Source: Phallus indusiatus (Eukaryota; Basidiomycota; Agaricomycetes; Phallales; Phallaceae). Taken from it: a stretch of DNA of 37,656 nt. Location: contig JAQFWX010000203.1 in NCBI GenBank assembly GCA_027605045.1, positions 1-37,656 on the forward strand, read 5' to 3'. How positions within the stretch are numbered: position 1 is the stretch's first letter; every line of letters starts with the position of its first letter. Below, one piece after another: positions 11,619-23,451 of this stretch. The translations under genes were made by a program, and so were the position numbers. The notes under the pieces were generated by a model. It was not told the origin of the DNA. It did no database searches and saw only the letters and a program-made list of their open reading frames with translations.

Positions 11619-13193
11619 GGGTGCGAGGTACTGTGATTGAGTCTTCTCACTATGACGCAGATGGAAAGGCTTTAAGATGGGACGAAAGCTAAAGCCCGTA
11701 GTCTGTCAATATAAAGAGGAAATGACAGAGACGTGTGTGGGTGGGTGACAGATGGAAATGACGCTCCCAGAGGGTTGCTTTGTAACCAACGAAAAACGGG
11801 CCAAGCAAATCGGGAGAAATAAGCAGATGGGGTGAAAGTTTCCGACGACGCAGCAGGTAGCAGAGCACCGAACCGATTGAGGGGATTGTGTGTAAAATAT
11901 GTCAAAGCAATTTGTAGACGGTTTTCTTTGTTTCTGACGGGGATCCGGGAGATCAAGACATTACAGATTATTTACGACCAGAATAAATAAAAAAAAGTTT
12001 TCCCCCATTGCACAAGTTGTTTGTTTGGGCGTGGCGTCTTTAGTCATACACGGCAAGCCGATTTCCCACGAGTTCATCCTAAGACACGCATGACATAACT
12101 CGACTGCTGGCGACATGTTCACGTAAGGGACAGAGACAAAAATAGAATCTGGACCTTACTAAACCATCCGAACATTACAAACTCGAACGGAATTACAAAC
12201 GCAAATTACACATCCCGTGCACTGCATTGTGCAATCTACAATAAATATTCTCTATTGCCAGATATAGGGCACAAAGTACCCGCAAAAAATCTCGTGATAA
12301 TGATAAACGTGATAAAGTGTCAAAAGTGTCAAAGATAAAGTGCTACTCGAACCCCTCCACCATAGCTTTGGTGGGTATATCATCGAGTTTTGATTATCAA
12401 TGTTACCCGCCATAAAGATGCATGGCATGCCAGACGTTTTCACACAGCGAGGGCTAAATCAGCATCAGCCATGCAAGGTACCCTCTCAAATGAGACGCTG
12501 CCGGCTCAGGTCTTGAAGCATCCCGGCCGGTTAGGCAATATCGCAAAACGCTCCATTCAATTCTTGTCATCCATGTGCACTAATCTACTTACGAGTTGAA
12601 ACGCAAAAGTCAAGTTCAAGTCGGTACTTTTCCGCGGCGCTGACGCTCCTGGGAGTTGCGGATCTCCGAATGATGGGGCACTTGAGGGTTAACGCCAATT
12701 CAAAACGGGCGCACACCTTCATCTTTTGAGCGACCTCGGAAATGGGCACCTCAACTTCACAAATCTTGTAACCAATCAATAATACAATGATAGAAATTGC
12801 TCCTGAATGTCTGAAGGTAAAAAAAACAATTGTATTGTGATCGGCATGTAAATCGTCAGCAAATTAGGGTATTTTCACAAACGGCTACATGGATGAAAAA
12901 AAAGAGGAAACAGATATCAACAGAGCTGTGGAGAAGTAGTTTTCAAACAGAATCTGAACAAATCGAAGGTGAAAAAGAAGCATAATATCACGAGCTTGGT
13001 GAACGAAAGATTCAAAGTTCGACAAATATGGAAATTGCATACACCAACGCCGGTCTGAATCTTACACATGTCAACGTAAGGAAGATCGGAGAGTAAAGGA
13101 TGAAATAAAAGACGTAACAATAAAGAACGACATAGATGATATCGTGAACGAAAAACACTATTTGTCCAAAAGAAACATCTTAAAGTGGGTAGC
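11619..13193. other. Intergenic region, 1.6 kb
   Basis: This separates the 5' end of the DsbA-like gene from the 3' end of the SDR-like gene. Short ORFs on both strands lack coding features. A sequence resembling a tRNA T-loop near 12350 does not fold into a cloverleaf. Nothing else recognised. Confidence 0.5.
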
Positions 13194-15578
13194 TCAGATC
13201 CTAAGCAATCTTCCGGACTTGTTGAGTGTCACATCGGGTAAATATTCCAATATACTTTTAACGGCTTGAGCTTCCGCGATATTTGAATGCTAAAGAAAAA
13301 ATGAGCCAGGTAAACGATAGTAAAAGTCTATCATCGAAAGCACACTTACAGGGTCAAGAACACCCGGCCTTTCAATTCCAACAACATTAATCGCCTGACC
13401 TCCCAAACTCATGGCATACTTGGCGATCGCAACTTGCAACGCAGAACGTGACAAAGAAAATAGCGTCTTCGGTGACGGAACAAAACTTCCGCCAGGGACC
13501 GAGCCTTGGCTATTGTAAATCGGATCCGAAGGTGTTAAGAAAATAACACAAGGGTTGGGTGGAAGATATACTGGAACAGGTGCCGGTGCCGGTGTAGGTT
13601 CTGTTGAGTCGACGGGGGGTGCTGGTGTAGAATCAGCAGGCAGAGGTACAGCAGCAGCGGTTTCAGCATCGGGTTGTTTAGCTTCTCCCTCAGTGACAAC
13701 TGGCTCAGTAGCAGATGGAGTCTCAATGGTGGATTGAGCGGCGGGTGCTAGTTCGGCTACAGGTTCGGATGTTTGCTCCGCCTCTGCGGGTATGGCTGGG
13801 GTTGTATCCTGGGTAACAGGAGCAGTATTGGCCTCTTCTTCTGTAGTCTTAGGAAGGGCCGATGTGTCTTTCTCCGTGTCTATCTCGGGCTTGCTTTCTG
13901 CAACTACGTCCGCTTTAGCCTCCTTAGATTCCTCAGTTTTCTCAGTCTTGTCCGTCTCCATTGGAGCGATGGCATTATTAGCTTCTTCCGTCTCCTTGAC
14001 TTCAGTAGTAGCAGGTGCAGGTGCTGGTGGCGGCGGTGGGAACGGCTTTAGATACTGCAGTAGAGCATTTGTGAACGCAATAGGGCCAACGAGATTATAA
14101 CGCAACTAAAACAATTAAACGTCAAAATTTGTGAAAAATGCTCGGGAGGAAGATGAATACTAACCTCCTCTTCCAATTCAGGACCTTTGATGTCACCGAT
14201 ACGTATGGGGTTCTCATGCTTTGTGCCAGCGGCATGAATCACCAAATCGATCCGGCCATCTGTAAGCTCAACAATATCCTTTACAGCACTTGCGATAGAC
14301 TGTCGTAATTGATTTATCAATTAATCTTACTTATAGCGTGTCGAAACTTGTACCTACCTTCGTACTCCCGATATCAACACGAACGGGTCGGACATTGTGA
14401 CCATACTTAGCGCTTTCATTAACAATCGTTCTTATTTCCGCAGCCTTGTCAACGGTACGAGAAAGCGCAATGACAAATGTGTCCGGCTGGACTGCCTATA
14501 TATAAATGAAGTAATTAATCCAGCCGTGTTATGAATAATGACAATTATAAGCTTATCAACTCACATATTGTTTAACAAGCTCTAAGCCAGTGCCTTTGCT
14601 GGCTCCCGTAATCACGACAACGCGCTTTCCTTTTGCAGCACCTTTCTTGATGATTTTTACCGCAGCGGACTCAGCTTTAGGAGTAGCTACTGGCTTTGAT
14701 TTGGATGCATCCCTCCGAGGACCACGGACAGCGTCACGTGCGGCACTGAAGAAAGAGGAACCACGACGGGCAGCTGTTTTGGGCTTTTCAGTCTTTTCCT
14801 TTTCTTTTTCCTTCGACTTGGGGGTGACGGCTGCAGACTTGGCGGCTTTGACAGGCTTAGATTCTTGTGGCTTTTCCTGTTTTTCGACTACAGCAGGAGT
14901 AGCGGCAGGCTCGGGCTGTTCGGTGGTAGAAGCGGCGACAGTAGCAGCAGGTATGTCGGTGTCCGCGGCCGGGGTGGCTTCAACAGCTTTAGGGGCTTCC
15001 TCTTCTTTTGCCTTAGAGGCAGGCGTCGGAACTGGTGGGACAACATCCTTCTCTTTGGTGTGAGATCCATTCCCAGGACGAAGAATAGTTGAAAAACGGC
15101 GAATAGTCTCACGGCCAATATCGCGCGTGCGACGTGATTTCTCCTTAACAGAAGTGGTCTCGTGCTTTGTGTCAGACGTCTTTGTGGCAGGCGCGTCTTC
15201 AGTCTTTTCCTCGGCCGGTGCTGGCTCAGTAGGAGCGGGAGTCTCTTGAGCCTTTTCCGTCGTCGCTGACGCATCAACTGCGACAGGTGTTGCCATGGCC
15301 TGGCTTTCTTCTTGAGTGGTGGATTGTTCAGGTGCCGATGATGGCGCGATGGTTGAATCACCTGCAGGAGTGACCGTAGCATCGGCTGAAGAATCAGCCG
15401 GAGCTTCAGTGGTAGTAGACATAGGTGCGGAGGAATCGACTACTCCGGGTTTGTTCTCCGTATCGGTAGGGGAGACTGCACTAGGCTGTGGTTTGGGAGA
15501 TTCTTTTTGGGGTGAAGCGCTTTGCGTATGCGGATGCGGACGAATGATAGTTGATAGACGCTTTATAGCAGCAGACAT
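13194..15578 (-). CDS. SDR-fold protein with disordered N-terminus and internal low-complexity insertion; probable pseudoenzyme
   Basis: The five exons are 15578-14565, 14495-14358, 14299-14165, 14105-13350 and 13289-13194. All four introns are phase 0 with good splice sites, and the 2139 nt encode 712 residues. Residues 1-~315 are Ala/Pro/Thr/Glu/Lys-rich and probably disordered. The SDR core starts with VVVITGASKGTG (nucleotide-binding TGxxxGxG, 324-331). Strand 2 (FVIALSRTVD), VRPVRVDIGS, the DLVIHAAG motif and the Asn helix (RYNLVGPIAFTNALLQYL) follow. About 160 residues of Pro/Ala/Thr/Glu-rich sequence (~452-614) are then inserted before strand 5 (CVIFLTPSD). The helix that normally carries YxxxK reads FSLSRSALQVAIAKYAMSL, so Tyr and Lys become Phe645 and Arg649. 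INVVGIERPG matches strand 6. NAD(P) binding looks possible; standard SDR chemistry does not. Three R/K-R-x-S sites lie in the N-terminal region. Confidence 0.85.
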
Positions 15579-16194
15579 AAGTGATCAGAATTCAAAAAAA
15601 AATTTAAAGACCCGGAAAGAAAAAAAACAAGATCAACAGTTAAAGCAGAAGAAGCGGTGGAATAAAGTTAGAGGCTGTTAGAGGTGGCAAAAAGAAAGAA
15701 AGAGAAACACAGTTTCAAAGCGTAGTAGTGGCAGCGACGACGCTGTGGGCAGTTACGGCGATGGTGGTGGTAGTGAGAAAAGAGGAGACTTGGTCTTTTG
15801 CGGTGACTTGTCTTAGGCCATGAACGCCATGGACCCTCGTGGGAGCAGTCGTCATGAGACATTTTCCGGGGAACGCCTACTTTCAAAACTCCGACATGCT
15901 TCTCTCGAAGATGCCTTTTTTATTTAAAAAAAGAAGAATCTAACGTACCGAAATCAAACGTTGTATCATATCAACTTTCAAGCTTTCCAAATCAAAATCA
16001 TTACGGGATAATAGTTCAAACCAATTTTCTCGATAATATATCGAAGAGGACCCTTTTTCTGGCAAGACCCTTGGATTAAACAACGCTAAACCTTTCCATC
16101 TCTCAGACCCTATTGTCTCAAAGAACTTGTGTCAATCCTCCCATTCAATCGCTCAGCAGCTCGCGATGAAGGCTTTTACTCGCCTCGTTGACTG
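15579..16194. other. Divergent promoter region
   Basis: A 616-nt spacer between the minus-strand SDR-like gene and the plus-strand tetraspanin gene, so it should carry both promoters. There is no convincing TATA element and no supported gene. Confidence 0.5.
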
Positions 16195-17762
16195 ATGGCA
16201 CCCGGTTCTTCATTTTTTTTCTATTTAATTCTCTCTCTGGGGCGATTGTCTCTCATAGTATGTCGACCAGTATTCGTTTCTCACAGGAAGTTGTTCACTC
16301 ACCTTCCGTGTCTCCCACCCCGTAGATTATCTGTTGTCGCGTCTTCAGAAGAGGATGCTGTATCGTCTGACGATAAATCAGATCGTCTATCTCTTTCTTT
16401 AAATTATCTCCCAGCCAAATTTTCGTCTCCACACAGTCCTCCGACTCGTCTTCGCTTAAGACGCGGTCATAATCATCTTCCCGGCATAAAACAGGGGGGC
16501 GGGAGAAATGTTTTCAAAGAAAATGAAGCAAGGATGCCCTCTGTGAATGAACACGAAGACGAGGACGAAGACTCTAATCCATCCCAGCCTAGGAAAGGAT
16601 TGCCTGCGTTACGTTGGACTCCGTTCAAATGTGTTCTATTCTTTTCGAATGCAATTGTCAGTAGTGAAAATTGATTCATATTACTTCTTTTTTTGATTAT
16701 TATGATTAGTTCTCCGCATATTCATTAATTGGTCTCATCTTTTGTCTATTGACTTGGTTTAACGTATGGGAAAATGCAGACGTCATTCGCGTCGCTAATC
16801 GACCTGAGCTTATCCGTATGCTGTATCTTGTTCCTCAAACATAAATTTTGGCTCAGTGATCTTTTCAGTGTCCACTTTTGCGGCTGCCGTGGCTGTGATC
16901 ACGTCCATGCTCGGACTATTGGGTCTTTTTCTCAACAATCGTCCCTTTCTTGCAGTTTATAGTTTTCTATGCTGGATCACGTTTGCTACACTTTTAGTCC
17001 CAGGCTATATAACTTATAAACGCCGCACGTTCGATCTTCAAGGTAAATTGAACCTTCAGTGGTCCCGAGAACTCGATTTGAGTGCGCGGTTGCGCATTCA
17101 GAACGAGTTGGATTGTTGTGGCTATTTCAACCCATTCGTCGAGGCGGCTGTCAGTCAATGGTGTTATTCCCGCAGTCAATTTCCTGGTTGCGCGGGCCCC
17201 TTTTTACAATTCGAACGAAATGCCCTGGAGATTTGGTACACAACCGTGTTTTCTATTGTCCCTGTTCAAATTGGGATTATGATTGTCGGACTTCTATGCT
17301 CCAACCATGTTACTTATAGATTTGGCAAGGGTATGATGCCCAAACCTTACCGTATATCCCTCATATCGATGGCAATAATGATGGAAAAGTATGCTAGGTA
17401 TGTTTATTTCCTTTTTCTCCAGTCTTCTTATATCATGAACTCATTTATTTACTTAGCGAGTTCGCACAACAATACCATCCAGATTCAAGAGCAACAACAT
17501 TGGCGGTGGTCTCTAATTCATCCAAATTGCAGATTCCATTCATTATTCCTGTGGTAACTCACTTCTTCATATTATACCTTATTTGATACCTCGTTTCTAA
17601 TGTTCTTGTTATTTGTAGATCGAAGTTGAACAAGATTCCCAGGCAAATTCTCAGGTCCATCTCAGGTTCATGATGCCCATTATCACTGTCAGAGGCGCGA
17701 AGGCAGCGAAAATCTCGACGGAATATAATATTGGATTGAATGTATCGTTTGGTGTTCAGTAG
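16195..17762 (+). CDS. Tetraspanin (basidiomycete Tsp type)
   Basis: A four-helix membrane protein that organises membrane microdomains; fungal relatives include Pls1 and Tsp2/Tsp3. Introns are 16657-16709, 16816-16868, 17398-17456 and 17554-17618, leaving 1338 nt (445 residues). After a polar cytoplasmic N-terminus (SLSLNYLPAKFSSP) come helix 1 (CVLFFSNAIFSAYSLIGLIF), the small loop, helix 2 (STFAAAVAVITSMLGLLGLF), helix 3 (FLAVYSFLCWITFATLLVPG), the large loop and helix 4 (IVPVQIGIMIVGLLC). The large loop has the diagnostic Cys-Cys-Gly (ELDCCGYFNPF) and further cysteines (QWCYSRSQFPGC). NRPELI|LSTF across intron 2 fixes the second acceptor at 16868. The start is uncertain: ATG 16195 is in frame, but its first ~45 residues look unlike a tetraspanin N-terminus, and an upstream or alternative first exon is possible. 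Confidence 0.9.
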
Positions 17763-18163
17763 TTATCAGAACAAAACATGTTACTAAAAAAGAAGATGAT
17801 TAGACTTATCAATGCATAGCATGGGTATAGAATTCACTAAATATATTCTTAAATGAGAGAAATGCCTAAAATGATACCGAAGGATCCTAAGAAAGACAAC
17901 GAACGTCCTCCTTAACCTCGAACGCTTCAACGCCGCCACTAGCAGCAAACGAAAAAATATGATGAGAAACTTGACGAAGGGATCACCATCCGGCGATAAT
18001 ATTGGAAGATTGATATACTACTGACAGATTTCGAGACGAAGCCTTGTCATGCCAACGCGAGTATTAGAGAACAACGTCTACTATAACTTTATTACAACAG
18101 ATGATGTACTTCTGACTAGCGCTTGAAACTTGGGATATTCTCACCCCTAAAGATCGGCAACCA
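17763..18163. other. Intergenic region
   Basis: A 400-nt spacer between the tetraspanin stop and a decayed minus-strand gene. Nothing recognised. Confidence 0.5.
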
Positions 18164-18742
18164 TTATAGCAAAATGGTGAGCCGTGATGTTAGCATTCGT
18201 CGTGTAGGCACGCAAATACTTGGTAGAAACATGAGTGTCTGAATGGATGAATATCTGAACATATATGATTCTAGAACGTCTAGAGTGCGTTCCAGAGGAA
18301 TTATATTGACAAAAGTCCAACTCTTACGGACACTGAGATCTGACATTAACCGGGCCAGAGGGTGCCCGATCGCAGACAGTACTAATGTATGAGCTAAGTT
18401 CGGCGCAAGCGGACGCAAGGGATTAAGAACCGTAGTTTTGAGTGTTTGCATGTCTGGACTCAAGTCAAAAGCCAGATGGAATATTTGGATAGCCGGTAGA
18501 TGCAATCTGCAAAACCGTTAATACATGTCATAGTATATATTAATAGTTAGAGAACGCTCCGCATGGATTCCAAAGCTCATTGAATTCGAGGGAAAAAAAA
18601 CTTATTCCAGCGAGTGATAGAATGTCTTCTGACTAAACAGCGACGTTCTAGTACCCATGAGGTCGCCGAATAAGAGTGGTAGATCAAACCCGAGAGGTAT
18701 GTAGTCGATTGCGCAGCCATTTGAATACAGTTGTGTTATCCA
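18164..18742 (-). pseudogene. Decayed gene fragment of unknown family
   Basis: Two stretches look protein-coding. The first reads from 18742 down (GCAIDYIPLGFDLPLLFGD, then KTFYHSLE). The second runs from 18506 to the stop at 18164 (LHLPAIQIFHLAFDLSPD, then RKSWTFVNIIPLE). A good acceptor (TTTTGCAG) precedes the second stretch in phase 2, and the first ends in phase 2 exactly where a donor should be. The sequence there is ATAAGT, one base from the ideal GTAAGT, and a stop codon follows if it is not spliced. I could not find a credible 5' part. I interpret this as a gene remnant with a broken donor, or a live gene with a sequence error at 18605. I do not recognise the family. Confidence 0.4.
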
Positions 18743-19489
18743 CTATTTCGCCAAAGAAGCATACAATCAGGTGACTTGGACACATGAGAGAAGATATATT
18801 GCCAAGAATAACAGAAAACGGTAAGCAGCACTTTGTTATAGCCACGATAGGCAGCTCGACTGACTGGTAAAGCTCATTCCGTCACGCGCCCACACAAGCG
18901 CGACTTGAGACCTGCGATGACCGACCCTGACCGCACTTGTGAGTCCTTTCGTGCGATGTGTGCTGGCAAGCACTGAAAAACGTGGTGTCTCGGGTCATAA
19001 AACTGCGAGGTCAGAAGAGCTTGTGCAATGACCATCCACGAATGATAGTCGGTCCCAATGGTAAAACTTTTCGTAAGTATTATAAAAAACAAACCAGCTC
19101 AACACGTGGCTCACCGATTTATTTCAAATTTTGATTTATTTCCGAACGTGCCGAATGGGAAATCCTCCTTCATGCTCCACACTATGGTCCTTGCTTTCTG
19201 AATGCATGTGACAAGTGCATCACGCAGACTCTTCTGATTACTCGAATTGTATCACGACGCCCAAGGCGTTACGGAAAGAACACCCATGCGAATCAAATGC
19301 TGCAGCGTCTTTCTCATATCCGGACTCTCTCTTTCCCTTTTTTCCTACAGACACCACTTTTTGTTGCGTGTCCACTCCAGCCTGAGTATAAATACCACCA
19401 CTCGTTTTTTTCCGCTTCTCGAAACAAATCCTCGTTGATTTACATCACTCCTTTGGCAATACTCCCCACGTTCGCACACTAACTTCATC
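18743..19489. other. Upstream region of the GH3 gene
   Basis: This includes a minus-strand ORF at 18874-19092 that I cannot support as a gene; it may belong to the decayed gene downstream. The 3' part is C/T-rich and holds the likely TATA element and leader of the beta-glucosidase gene. Confidence 0.4.
19387..19393 (+). promoter_or_regulatory. Probable TATA element of the GH3 gene
   Basis: TATAAAT lies about 100 nt upstream of the ATG at 19490, followed by C/T-rich sequence. Position and sequence fit a fungal core promoter, but this is a motif match only. Confidence 0.4.
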
Positions 19490-22400
19490 ATGTCTGGACT
19501 GTCGACTTGTCGGCCGTTCATACTCCTTGCCGTTGCCCTATCGATCTTCACGTCCACATTCGCCGATGTTATAACCGGTATACCAGACATGGCACCTCCT
19601 GGTTTTGAAGAATGGGAATCGCCCGTCGTACGATCGCCCTTTTTCTTCATCTCTTTTTCTTAATGACTGATCTAACCTGGTTTAATTTCTTTTGAAGGTT
19701 GTTCCAGCTAGGCCAGTCGCAGGCAATGGTGATTGGGCTAGTGCCGTTGCAAAAGCTCGTAGTTTCGTGGCGCAGCTTACCCTTGAAGAGAAGGTCAATC
19801 TTACTACTGGCACCGGTGTCCAAGACAGATGTGTTGGTAATACTGGCGTAAGTGACAGATGTCGTTTCTCATTCTCCCCTTTTCTATGCTTAAATCACAT
19901 TTCGCAGCACGTCACTCGGATTGGTTTTCCAGGATTGTGCTTCGAAGATTCACCTCTTGGTGTCCGTTTTGCTGACTTTGTCTCTGCCTTGTAAGTCTAT
20001 AAGAAAGGTCATCGCGGTTGTCATCTGATTTCATACACTTTCAATAGTCCAACCGGTATTAATGTCGCTACAACCTGGGACAAGGATCTCATGTTCCAAC
20101 GCGGTCAGGGAATGGGAAACGAGCACATGCTCAAAGGCGTTAACTTTGCTCTTGGTCCAATGATGAACATGGGCCGCGCACAGCTGCCGGTCGAAACTGG
20201 GAGGGTTTTGGCGCAGATCCTTTCCTAACTGGTGTCGCTGCGGCTCAAACCGTCCAAGGCATGCAAAGCCAACGGGTTATCGCTACTGCTAAACATTTAA
20301 TCGGCAACGAACAAGAACACTTCCGAGGTGGTTCGTTGTCTACGCAAATCTATAGCTCGAACATCGACGATAAGACCATGCACGAGGTCTATCTTTGGCC
20401 TTTCGGAGAGTCTATTGCCGCTGGTGTTGGTGCCGTTATGTTCGTAATTTTGCATTAATCTTCGGGATTGCTGAAGCTTACACCCATAAAAGGTGCTCGT
20501 ATAACAAGATTAACCAAACACAAGCCTGTCAGAATAGCAAGGTTATGAATGGATTAGTCAAAGAGGAACTCGACTTCCAGGGCACCATAATGAGCGATTG
20601 GGCTGCGATGATCAATGGCGTTCAAGTACGAGTTAGAGGTTAACTATGACAAGATTCTGACAATCTATCTTTTCTCCTAGCCTGCATTAGCTGGTTTGGA
20701 TCTTAATATGCCTGGTTTCTTGGCCTACGGCTTAGGTCCACAAGCCTTCAACCCTATCAACACAACCAATTCCTTTTGGGGTTCCGCGTTGATCGAGGCT
20801 GTTAACAACGGTAGCGTACCAGAATCGCGGGTGGATGATATGGTTACAAGGACAATGGCTGTAAGACTGAAACTTCGTCTTCCCAACTCTTTTGAAAGAA
20901 GCTGACAGCCTTGATAGGCCTTTTTCCAAATGGGTCAAGATCAGAACTATCCAGCCGTCAATTTTGATCAACTAACGCAAGACACTTTCAATTCTCAGGG
21001 AGAACTCATCAATGAACATGTCAAGTAGGTGGATTTGCTCACTAGTCACTGAGTTTCGTACTTATCCTTTTTCAACAAGCGCACAAGGCGATCACTACAA
21101 AGTGATACGAGAGATCGCTGCTGCCAGCGCTGTGTTGCTGAAGAATCAGAACAACGCTCTCCCATTGAACGTAAACAAGTTAAAACGTATGATATTTCTC
21201 GTATTGGTCTCCTTTGTCTTGTATTTAACTCATCTTCCGGGATGTGACAGGTGTTGCCATCATCGGTAATGACGCTGGTCCAAACCCTGACGGTCCTAAT
21301 GGATGTAGCGAGTAAGTTTGACAAACGTTTCTTGTATATTTTTGCTCTATCTTTTGCAGTCGTGGATGTGACCAAGGCAATTTGGCGATGGGCTGGGGTT
21401 CTGGAACAGCAAACGTACGCATAATGATCCGATCTCTCCTTTCACTGAATCCGGACCCACGACCCATTTAGTTCCCGTATCTCATTGATCCGCTTTCTGC
21501 CATCCAAAACTTTATTCATTCTACGGATCCCACAGTAGTCATCGAAGGAATGCTCGACGACGGGAATTACGGTCAGGCACAGACAATCGCTTCTCAGGCG
21601 GATACGTGTCTTGTCTTTGTAAATGCCGATTCTGGAGAAGGTTGGTTGGGCAAAAAAGCATTGTTTTATTTACTTATTTTGTCTAAATGTTATTTAATAA
21701 TAGGTTACATCAACGTCGGCGGCAACCAAGGTGACAGAAACAACTTGACAACTTGGCACGCAGGCGATACCCTTATCCAAGTAACCGCGGAGGTTTGCTC
21801 AAACACTATCGTTGTAACCAACTTTGTCGGTGCCGTCATATTGGAAGCTTGGATCGAAAACCCTAATGTCACTGCCGTCCTTCATGCAGGACTACCTGGT
21901 CAAGAGGCTGGTAATGGTCTTGTGGACGTATTGTTTGGGAACGTGAATCCTAGTGGACGCTTGCCTTACACGATTGCAGTGCAAGAATCGGACTACGGAG
22001 CGAGTATCTTATACACGAGTGACGACACTACACCTCAGATAGTATATTCTGAAGGTGTTAATATCGATTACAGGTCTGTCAACCCCTCCATTTGGAAATT
22101 CCTATCGATCATATTGATAAATTGACCTCTTTATCAGACATTTCGATGCAAACAATATTACACCGCGATTCGAATTCGGCTTCGGATTGAGTTATACCAC
22201 ATTTGTCTATAATGGACTGAATATCCGACCCGGAGGCTCATCTAAGGCTAAACGAGATGTCGTCACCTCTACTGCTGCCTCGCCTACTCCTGCAGCCGTT
22301 AACGTGTCGAGTCCCCATCCCCCATTATCGCATCATCGACACCAATCAGCAATGCCACTTCTGGTTCTTCTGTTACCGGCATCAGCACATCTCCCGCTGT

Positions 22401-22961
22401 CTCGGGTTCATCTCCGACAGCCCAGAACATTACCGTTACAGCAGTGTCAACCGCGAATGCCACTTTACCTACGTCCATACCGTCGAATGTCACTGTACCC
22501 ACTACCCACAGCAATAGCAGCATCACTAACGCAACAGTCCCCAGTTCTACACCAGACATCATTAGTACCAACCCAGGCGGACCTGCATCTTTATACGACA
22601 CCGCGTTCACGATCACATACGCCATTACGAATACCGGTGGCGTAGATGGCAATGAAGTTAGCCAGGTGTACCTTGGCTTCCTCCTGAGGCACAGGAGCCA
22701 CCTCGCGTGTTGAGAGGCTTTGACCGGACTTTCATCAAGCGGGGGCAGACTGCGAACATTCAAATTCCGCTCAGGAACAAGGACATTAGCTACTGGTGAG
22801 TGCAAGTGCGATGGTCGATGATGATGTGCTTTCTTCTGAAACGAACTTTCTTTAGGAATGTGGCAGAACAAAAATGGGTTATACCCAAAGGAGCGTTCAC
22901 CGTTTACGTTGGAAGTTCGTCGAGAAACATTCACCTACAGGGAACCTTAGTACCCCAATAA
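19490..22961 (+). CDS. Secreted GH3 beta-glucosidase with Ser/Thr/Asn-rich linker and Fn3-like domain
   Basis: GH3 enzymes of this type release glucose from cellobiose and other beta-glucosides outside the cell. Start MSGLSTCRPF is followed by a hydrophobic signal peptide ending near STFA. Landmarks in order: LTLEEKVNLTTGTG; GFPGLCFEDSPLGVR; ALGPMMNMGR; RNWEGFGADPFLTG; AKHLIGNEQEH; CSYNKINQ; the nucleophile motif IMSDWAA; LLKNQNNALPL; FGFGLSYTTF; an Asn/Ser/Thr-rich linker; and a C-terminal Fn3-like domain (TNTGGVDGNEVSQVYLGF). Thirteen introns have good sites, for example 19628-19697, 20440-20492, 21312-21359 and 22796-22855. Frame breaks equal to one missing base lie at 20181-20182, about 22305-22312 and 22678-22680; the middle one might instead be a 44-nt intron. 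With corrections the protein is about 903 residues. No intron can explain the first or third break. Confidence 0.88.
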
Positions 22962-23451
22962 GGATTAAATGAGAAAAGGAGATGGTTGAGGGGGGGAAAA
23001 CTGATAGAAAGGCCGGTATATTGTTGTTTTCTGAGACAAATGGGGACTCGTATCATGTATCTACGATAATGAAGAACATTCTTTTAATCAATCGATTTTC
23101 CATTTCTCTTTCTCCGAGATTATGTGCTGTCTTCGACAATTGTGTGACCATCTACGAAGACAGGAGGGAGAATCTGGGGCAAATGACGATTCGAGGAAGA
23201 ATTGCCACTGCGGGGGGAAGCGTAGACACGGCCAAATACCCCAAAACACGGTCCGGTGTGACGTCACAAGACCAATGGTCAAGAGACACCCAATTTATCC
23301 AATGTGATCGTTTCCTCCCACGTCAAAACCCCAAAGGCATCTTTCATTCGTGTATATATCGGTTAGAAAAGGCGCACTCACTCCCCATCTGATTTTTCTC
23401 CCAACTCTTACTTCCCAACTAGCTCCCCCCAACTCCCCTTTCATCTCACCC
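22962..23451. other. Intergenic region
   Basis: Holds the 3' end of the GH3 gene and the leader of the next. It ends in a C/T-rich tract just before the ATG at 23452. ORFs here show no coding features. Confidence 0.5.

Noticed and set aside
12330..12370. tRNA gene (T-loop-like GGTTCGAGT on the minus strand)
   Set aside because: The flanking bases do not form T-arm, anticodon and acceptor stems, and there is no matching A box.
13773..15681. Long plus-strand ORFs across the SDR-like gene
   Set aside because: They are antisense shadows of the Ala/Pro/Thr/Glu-rich coding sequence, whose codon bias keeps other frames open. The minus-strand exons have splice sites, family motifs and exact frame.
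20175..20190. Programmed ribosomal frameshifting in the GH3 gene
   Set aside because: There is no slippery heptamer at the break, the break sits in an enzyme family not known for recoding, and similar breaks occur in unrelated genes.
19490..22961. Calling the GH3 gene a pseudogene
   Set aside because: All splice sites and catalytic motifs are intact, and the only lesions are one-base losses of a kind also seen in casein kinase I, which is expected to be functional.
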